Assembly (NCBI GenBank): GCA_963743595.1
Contig: CAVURW010000142.1
Coordinates: forward strand, 1-37,052
Source: CAVURW01 sp963743595
Lineage (GTDB): Bacteria > Verrucomicrobiota > Verrucomicrobiia > Methylacidiphilales > UBA1321
Direction of reading: 5' to 3'
DNA: 37,052 nucleotides
Below are positions 31,994 through 37,052 of this stretch, piece by piece. The position numbers and the translations under genes are program-made. The notes beneath the pieces are model-generated. The model worked only from the letters and a program-made list of their open reading frames with translations. It was not told where the DNA came from and searched no databases. The stretch's first letter is position 1, and each line of letters starts with the position of its first letter.

Positions 31994-34018
31994 CTACTTG
32001 TTATTTAGCGTTTTGAGAGGCCAATCGTCCGTACGGAATGGGAGCGCTGGAAGATTGGCTGCGTTGTAAAGAGTACCGGGAGGATTATCACCCCAGTCAT
32101 AGCGCACGGCTACGGGATTGGGAACCTGGGCAGAAGAGACAACGACCTCCGAGCCGTCGATTTTAGCGTCGGCCCACACGAATTTTTGATCTTCACCGGA
32201 AATAGCAAATCCATTGAGCACGCAAGCCGATGGCGGCGTAGTCACTTCGATTGGATTGAGAGGGGGAATCTCGTGAGAAGTGAGCCCGTCAGCGTGGGTA
32301 AATTTAATCCGGATCTCACTGCCCAGCACTTGCATGGACTCATAGATCGGTCCTGAATATTCAATCCTCTCGCCGTAAACCAAAGCTCGAGCTGTCAGCG
32401 CCAAGCGGCGACCGATCTCCTGCTTATTCTTGGGATGAATGTCGTCAGGATTGCCTATATCGATCGGTGTCACCAATGCGGCATTCGGTAACGCTTTCGC
32501 CGTAATCCATTGAGCTTCCCGTAGCTCAGCCCAATCCGAATCGCCGGGGTTCTTTTGTCTTTCGTGGAAATTAGCCAACTGAACGATTAGAAATGGGAAA
32601 TTTCCCAGCTGCCATCGCGAGCGCCAGTCATTGATCATCGTCGGCAGTAGGGTTCGATACTGCCAAGCGCGACCGGCATTACTTTCGCCTTGGTACCAGA
32701 CTACGCCCTTAATCGCGAAGGGAGTAAGGGGATTGATCATTCCGTTAAAGAGCTCGCTCGGAAGCTGGGAATTGTCCACGATTGCCGGGGGAAATGGTGG
32801 AGCGGATGCGAGAGGCGGCCCGACGAAGTACTTCCATTCTCCAGCCAGCGGAATCGTGGGCGCTTCATTGCCATCGAACGTGAGTGTTAGTTTGTCGGGA
32901 TCTCCGTAAATGCCAGCATTGCCACCGGCCCGGTCGTAAGTTCGCATCGCGATGACATTCTTGCCTGCCTTGAGGAGGCCGGGACGTATCCAATAGGTGC
33001 GCTCCCCATTGGAACTGCTGCTGCCAACATCGACTCCATTGACGAGGACCTGATCACTGAACTTAACGTAGCCAAAGTGAACCCGGCTTGATTTGCCAAC
33101 GTCACCTGAAGGGAGGTCAAACGTCTTCCGAAAAAAGACCACCCCGGTTCCTTCCGGCATTTTGGCCGGGCTATTCGCGTCCTGGGAAGCGGGAAGATTG
33201 AGCGCTTTCCATCCGCTGTCGTCAAACTCAGGTGCGGCCATCTCCAATGGAACGCCTGCTGCCGAATACCATTCTTCTTTGAGCTTATTGTAGTCGTATG
33301 TACCAGCCCTCATTTGCTGTCGAATGCCATCCATTTCCTCAATAGTCTTATCGAAGTCGTGAGTCGCTTTCTGTAGAGCAGTAACACTGGTCCACCCTTC
33401 AATCGGAGTGCCTCCCCAAGATGTATGAATTAAACCAACAGGTATCTTCAAATCAGCCTGAAGATCCCGTCCAAAGAAATAACCAGTAGCCGTGAAGCCC
33501 ATTCCAGAATCGGAGATCACAGCGGGGGTGCAGACTCGCCAATTACTGGAGGTTTGGTCCGTAGGCTCCATCTTTAAGTCACCATTTTTGTCGTAGAATC
33601 GAAGACTCGGGTGGTCCGCTGCGGCAATCTCAGCTTTGCCGTTGTTGATCAACTTAACGCCAAGCGTCATGTTTGATTGGCCTGAGCAAATCCAAACATC
33701 GCCGACCATCACATTCTTGAAGTGCGCCTCCTGCGGGCCTGTAATATCCATTTGATAGGGCCCGCCCGTTGGTGGCGGTTGAATAGAAACCATCCACTTG
33801 CCAGCCGCGTCGGCGGTTCCAGAGACGCTCTGACCGTTGATTGAAACAGTCACGTTCTCGCCCGGCTTCGTCCAACCCCACACGGGATCATTTCGATCTC
33901 GCTGGAGCACCATATTGTCGGAGAAAAGCGGACAGACAAAAGGCTTTGCGTCGCTTGCATCTACTGGGGAAAGTGCCAAGAGAACGGCCAGCAAGGAGTA
34001 GATGATTTTACGCTTCAT
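31994..34018 (-). CDS. Sialate O-acetylesterase-type SGNH esterase with inserted jelly-roll domain
   Basis: Secreted enzyme of 674 residues: signal peptide (MKRKIIYSLLAVLLALSPVD). A beta-rich N-domain (FSDNMVLQRDRNDPVWGWTKPGE) precedes the catalytic SGNH domain, which has nucleophile S115 in CSGQSNM, the block GVVWYQGESN, and the Asp-His pair in DDIHPKNK. A jelly-roll domain of about 110 residues (FDDSGWKALNLPASQD to DPDKLTLTFDG) is inserted in the middle, a known architecture of this family. It removes O-acetyl groups from sugars; in soil or marine bacteria the substrate is more likely a plant or algal glycan than sialic acid. It is divergent from the GH110 gene, sharing dyads D and G, and upstream of the PEP-CTERM gene. 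Confidence 0.9.
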   Translation of the reverse strand: MKRKIIYSLLAVLLALSPVDASDAKPFVCPLFSDNMVLQRDRNDPVWGWTKPGENVTVSINGQSVSGTADAAGKWMVSIQPPPTGGPYQMDITGPQEAHFKNVMVGDVWICSGQSNMTLGVKLINNGKAEIAAADHPSLRFYDKNGDLKMEPTDQTSSNWRVCTPAVISDSGMGFTATGYFFGRDLQADLKIPVGLIHTSWGGTPIEGWTSVTALQKATHDFDKTIEEMDGIRQQMRAGTYDYNKLKEEWYSAAGVPLEMAAPEFDDSGWKALNLPASQDANSPAKMPEGTGVVFFRKTFDLPSGDVGKSSRVHFGYVKFSDQVLVNGVDVGSSSSNGERTYWIRPGLLKAGKNVIAMRTYDRAGGNAGIYGDPDKLTLTFDGNEAPTIPLAGEWKYFVGPPLASAPPFPPAIVDNSQLPSELFNGMINPLTPFAIKGVVWYQGESNAGRAWQYRTLLPTMINDWRSRWQLGNFPFLIVQLANFHERQKNPGDSDWAELREAQWITAKALPNAALVTPIDIGNPDDIHPKNKQEIGRRLALTARALVYGERIEYSGPIYESMQVLGSEIRIKFTHADGLTSHEIPPLNPIEVTTPPSACVLNGFAISGEDQKFVWADAKIDGSEVVVSSAQVPNPVAVRYDWGDNPPGTLYNAANLPALPFRTDDWPLKTLNNK

Positions 34019-34077
34019 AAAAGTCGGTGGTTTTAAGGAAGTGTCGCGATTGCTTTCGGTTCGTACCGCAGGCGTAT

Positions 34078-34094
34078 ATCGATGTATATTGGAT
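34078..34094. promoter_or_regulatory. Shared dyad, site D
   Basis: ATCGATGTATATTGGAT, in the divergent region between the sialate esterase (start 34018) and GH110 (start 34238) genes, so it could serve both. Confidence 0.55.
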
Positions 34095-34151
34095 TAGCGA
34101 TCGAGATGCAAGCCCATAAAGTGGGTTTGTTTCCAGGGGTTTCTTTTTAAT

Positions 34152-34168
34152 ATCCATGTATTTAGTAT
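34152..34168. promoter_or_regulatory. Shared dyad, weak site G
   Basis: ATCCATGTATTTAGTAT, about 70 bp before the GH110 start. It differs from sites A and D at several bases, so it is a weaker match. Confidence 0.35.
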
Positions 34169-34237
34169 TTGCGTTCGACGCCTTTCTGGGGCACTCTCTC
34201 CTTTGTTTTCCGCCCCGTGACTCAAACCCTTAAACCT

Positions 34238-35983
34238 ATGCGACCTGTTCACCTCTTTTTAGCATCTACCTTCTTTTCGATTCTCGTCTATCCGCTCGCC
34301 GCAACTCCGGAAGCCTCCGGAGATGCTGTTCTCACGATCACCCAATTCGGCGGAAAATGCGGAGATCACAGTGACACCACGCCGGCATTGCAAGCAGCCC
34401 TACAGGAAATTCAAAAGAGCCACGGACATAAATTGGTTTTTGCTCCGGGTAGATACGACTTCTGGCCGGATAGGGCCTTCGAGAAGTACGAGTATATTAC
34501 GAATAACGATGGAGGCCTGAAGAGGATCGCTTTTCCTCTGAATGATGCCGAGAACTTGGAGATTGATGGACAGGGAGCACACTTTGTTTTTCACGGATAT
34601 TTAAACCCCTTCTTCTTGGATCACACCGACCACGTGACGTTAAAACATTTCACGATCGACTTTGCGCGGACGTTTGACAGCGAGGCAAAAATCATGGCTG
34701 TCCACGATGACAGCGTCGATATCTCGATTTCTGAGCAATTTCCATACAAAATTGAACACGGTCTTTTAACTTTCGTTGGAGAAGGTAAAGACGCTGATAC
34801 CGAATATCCTGTCGATTCGGTGCTTGAGTTTGATCCTCAGAAACGGGAGACCGCTTTTGAAGTCGTCGATTATTGGAATGGCCCGAATTTCCCGGTCACG
34901 GAAATTGGACCGCGCAAGTTAAACATGAAGCTCGATCATTTTAAAGCGACACCGGGCAACGTCTTTGTCTTTTCCGCTGCGCACAGGCAGGTCCCTGGGA
35001 TCGTTATTTCTGACTCTAAGGATACCGTTCTCGATGGCGTTTCCATCTATCACGCCGGGGGTATGGCGGTTGTGGCCCAGCGCAGTGAAAACATCACTTT
35101 GGACCATGTCCAGGTGACCCCCGCTCCCAATAGCGGTCGGGTGCTCAGTGCGTCGGCAGACGCGACCCATTTCTCAAACTGTAGCGGCAAAATATTAATG
35201 ACCAACTGTCTCTTTGAATGTCAGGATGACGACGCGACAAATATTCACGGCATTTACGAGCAAGTAACTCAAAAGCTTGGTCCGAACCAGATTGAAGTCA
35301 AACTGGTGCACCCGCAACAGTTTGGATTCAACTTTATCAAGCCAGGCATGAATCTGGAGTTTGTGCATAGCGATAGCTTGGTGACCTATGCCACGGGAAC
35401 AGTTGAATCGATCGATTATATCAATGAGGAATACGGGCGGGTCACTTTTACGAAAGCGTTGCCAAGTGATTTGGTTTTGAAGGATGTTGTGGCCCAAATC
35501 GATGCTTACCCGGATGTCGAGATCAACCACTGTACGATTCGGGGCAATCGCGCTCGGGGATTTTTAATTGGCACGAGAGGTAAAGTGGTCATTGAAGACA
35601 ATACGTTTCACACGGCTGGAGCCGCCATCTTGTTGGAAGGGGACGGACGGTATTGGTTTGAGCAATCGGGGGTTCGCGATGTGACCATTCGTCACAATAT
35701 CTTTGATGATTGCAACTACGGGACGTGGGGCAATGCGACAATTGCGGTGGGTACGGGAATGGAAAAATCGGACGAAACCATAAGCCGATATCACCGGAAC
35801 ATCCTCATCGAAGGCAACACATTCCACCGGTTTGACCCCCGTCTGATTTACGCTTATTCGGTTGATGGCCTTACGTTTCAAGACAATACAATCTCTGATT
35901 CAAAGGATTACGTACCCGTAGATCCAAACGCAAAGCAGTTTGACATTTTTGCGTGCGACCACGTTTCGATTCAAACCAAATAG
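34238..35983 (+). CDS. GH110 family alpha-1,3-galactosidase
   Basis: Secreted enzyme of 581 residues. It has a signal peptide (MRPVHLFLASTFFSILVYPL) and a right-handed beta-helix. The GH110 hallmark blocks are seen: AGGMAVVAQRSENITLDHVQ, SADATHFSNCSGKILMTNCL, CQDDDATNIHGIYEQV and VKLVHPQQFGFNF. GH110 removes terminal alpha-1,3-linked galactose; members act on blood-group B antigen or carrageenan-type glycans in other bacteria (established for the family). The start at 34238 is chosen for its signal peptide; 34169 adds 23 residues. The next gene follows after 11 bp, so it is an operon. Actual substrate in this organism is unknown. Confidence 0.86.
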   Translation: MRPVHLFLASTFFSILVYPLAATPEASGDAVLTITQFGGKCGDHSDTTPALQAALQEIQKSHGHKLVFAPGRYDFWPDRAFEKYEYITNNDGGLKRIAFPLNDAENLEIDGQGAHFVFHGYLNPFFLDHTDHVTLKHFTIDFARTFDSEAKIMAVHDDSVDISISEQFPYKIEHGLLTFVGEGKDADTEYPVDSVLEFDPQKRETAFEVVDYWNGPNFPVTEIGPRKLNMKLDHFKATPGNVFVFSAAHRQVPGIVISDSKDTVLDGVSIYHAGGMAVVAQRSENITLDHVQVTPAPNSGRVLSASADATHFSNCSGKILMTNCLFECQDDDATNIHGIYEQVTQKLGPNQIEVKLVHPQQFGFNFIKPGMNLEFVHSDSLVTYATGTVESIDYINEEYGRVTFTKALPSDLVLKDVVAQIDAYPDVEINHCTIRGNRARGFLIGTRGKVVIEDNTFHTAGAAILLEGDGRYWFEQSGVRDVTIRHNIFDDCNYGTWGNATIAVGTGMEKSDETISRYHRNILIEGNTFHRFDPRLIYAYSVDGLTFQDNTISDSKDYVPVDPNAKQFDIFACDHVSIQTK

Positions 35984-35994
35984 AAAGTTAAGCG

Positions 35995-37052
35995 ATGATT
36001 AGCTCCTTCGGCAGATATGTAGGCGCGGCACTGTTTCTATCGCTGTCCACCTTTTTCAGTAACGGTCAGGTAGCGATACCAAGTTTACCGACCCCGGATA
36101 AAACCATCAATGTAAAGGACTGCGGTGCAAAAGGTGACGGGATTGCAGATGATGCAACTGCGGTAAATCACGCCATTGCTCGAGCCAAGGCTAAGGGACC
36201 GGGTGCCGCAGTCTATTTTCCCATCGGCTCTTACCTGCTGGCATCGAAGACGGTTGACATCAATGGTGCCGATAATCTCACGCTCTTCGGCGAGGGTGAA
36301 TTTACCTCGCTCGTAGCCAAGGATCCTGAAGCACACGTCATCAACATCAACAACTCCAAGAATATAACCATCTCCAAATTAACCTTGGATCGGTCAGCAT
36401 TTTATCTTACTCAGGCTTGGGTCGATTCGGTAAATAAGGCGGACAAAACCGTCGATATTCACATCGATGATGCATATCCCGAAGCGGATGTGCCACAACT
36501 TGCAAACGTCTATGACTTGCGTTGCTATACGCACCCTGAGTCCGGTGGTTACAGCGACGTTTACTCTATTTCCCAAAAGCAACCTCGTAAGAAGCTCGAC
36601 GATCGTCGGTGGCGGTTATACATGGAGGGTGAGGTAAACGGGAATATTGCCGGGAAGAAATGCATCCTTTGGAAAGATCGTTACGATGGCCATGGCATCA
36701 GCATCTCCTCTTCTTCAGATTGCTTGGTTCAAGATGTGACCTATTACGGACGTGGCTCGAATGCAGGTCTGATTTTGTGGAATACGAGCGGGACGATGAC
36801 GTTTCGACGCTTCAAGATTGGTGTGCCTCCAGGATCGGGTGGGCTGCTCTCGTGTTCTGGGGGAGGAATGGAAATCGATGTCCGCGGAAAACTTATTTAT
36901 GACAATTGCGATTTCACAGCGATCGACGATGACGGTGCCGACGTGACGACACACTATACGCGGATTCTGGAACAGCCGGCTCCCAATCAATTGATCGTGC
37001 AAGAAAACACGAATTTCCAAATAGGTGATCGCATTGCCATTATGAGTTGGGC
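35995..37052 (+). CDS. GH110-like right-handed beta-helix protein, 3'-truncated by the window edge
   Basis: An open frame from ATG 35995 to the right edge, at least 352 residues. It has a signal peptide (RYVGAALFLSLSTFFSNGQ) followed by a pectate-lyase-superfamily start (INVKDCGAKGDGIADDATAV) and beta-helix rungs. The segment GGGMEIDVRGKLIYDNCDFT followed by AIDDDGADVTTHYTRIL parallels the GKILMTNCLF...DDDATNIHGIYEQV block of the upstream GH110. It is therefore probably a divergent relative of the same clan, though a GH28 or lyase activity is not excluded. It starts 11 bp after the GH110 stop. The end of the gene lies outside the window. Confidence 0.72.
   Translation, partial: MISSFGRYVGAALFLSLSTFFSNGQVAIPSLPTPDKTINVKDCGAKGDGIADDATAVNHAIARAKAKGPGAAVYFPIGSYLLASKTVDINGADNLTLFGEGEFTSLVAKDPEAHVININNSKNITISKLTLDRSAFYLTQAWVDSVNKADKTVDIHIDDAYPEADVPQLANVYDLRCYTHPESGGYSDVYSISQKQPRKKLDDRRWRLYMEGEVNGNIAGKKCILWKDRYDGHGISISSSSDCLVQDVTYYGRGSNAGLILWNTSGTMTFRRFKIGVPPGSGGLLSCSGGGMEIDVRGKLIYDNCDFTAIDDDGADVTTHYTRILEQPAPNQLIVQENTNFQIGDRIAIMSW

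Overview
The window looks like a chromosomal piece of a Verrucomicrobia-type bacterium (soil or aquatic, saprophytic). This rests on a very large secreted autotransporter-type beta-strand repeat protein ending in a PEP-CTERM sorting signal, several signal-peptide-bearing carbohydrate-active enzymes without SusC/SusD partners, weak Shine-Dalgarno use, and a GlcD/GlcF pair. The phylum call is an inference from gene content; no rRNA marker is present.

Layout. (1) 1-3340, minus strand, GC-rich: a 6-phosphogluconate dehydrogenase gene running off the left edge and a PAS-PAS-histidine kinase-receiver hybrid kinase. Both are broken by many frameshifts. (2) At about 3340 the kinase loses its 5' end exactly where a plus-strand EF-G gene begins in mid-protein, so two unrelated loci are joined here, either by misassembly or by rearrangement. 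(3) 4065-7391: a hairpin terminator, an unknown protein, a single-domain response regulator, and a LysR regulator next to a YeiH-type (UPF0324) membrane transporter. (4) 7400-15288, minus strand: three membrane genes. They are a giant DUF2339 protein, a GT39-like membrane glycosyltransferase, and a fusion of a polytopic membrane domain to a CusB/HlyD-type periplasmic adaptor through a long Pro/Val/Glu-rich linker. (5) 15435-20922: a GH43 beta-xylosidase-like enzyme, a DUF1287 NlpC/P60-like protein, an unknown protein, and glcD-glcF. (6) 21010-22647: a small unknown protein and a CpaF/TadA-like secretion ATPase that is split into two overlapping frames and has lost its Walker A lysine. (7) 22722-37052: a carbohydrate-utilisation locus with a TonB-like anchored protein, an alpha/beta esterase, two beta-propeller proteins, the PEP-CTERM repeat protein, a sialate O-acetylesterase-type SGNH enzyme, a GH110 alpha-1,3-galactosidase and a second GH110-like beta-helix protein cut by the right edge.

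The genes of region 7 are tied together by a recurrent 16-17 bp dyad, roughly ATCGATKTATATTGGAT. It occurs in three of the promoter regions of the locus, which suggests one shared regulator. Together the enzymes would de-esterify and then cleave an alpha-galactose-containing, acetylated polysaccharide at or outside the cell surface. The exact substrate cannot be read from sequence. The most unusual items are the membrane-domain/adaptor fusion with its operon, the split and degenerate CpaF-like ATPase, and the dyad-linked GH110 locus.
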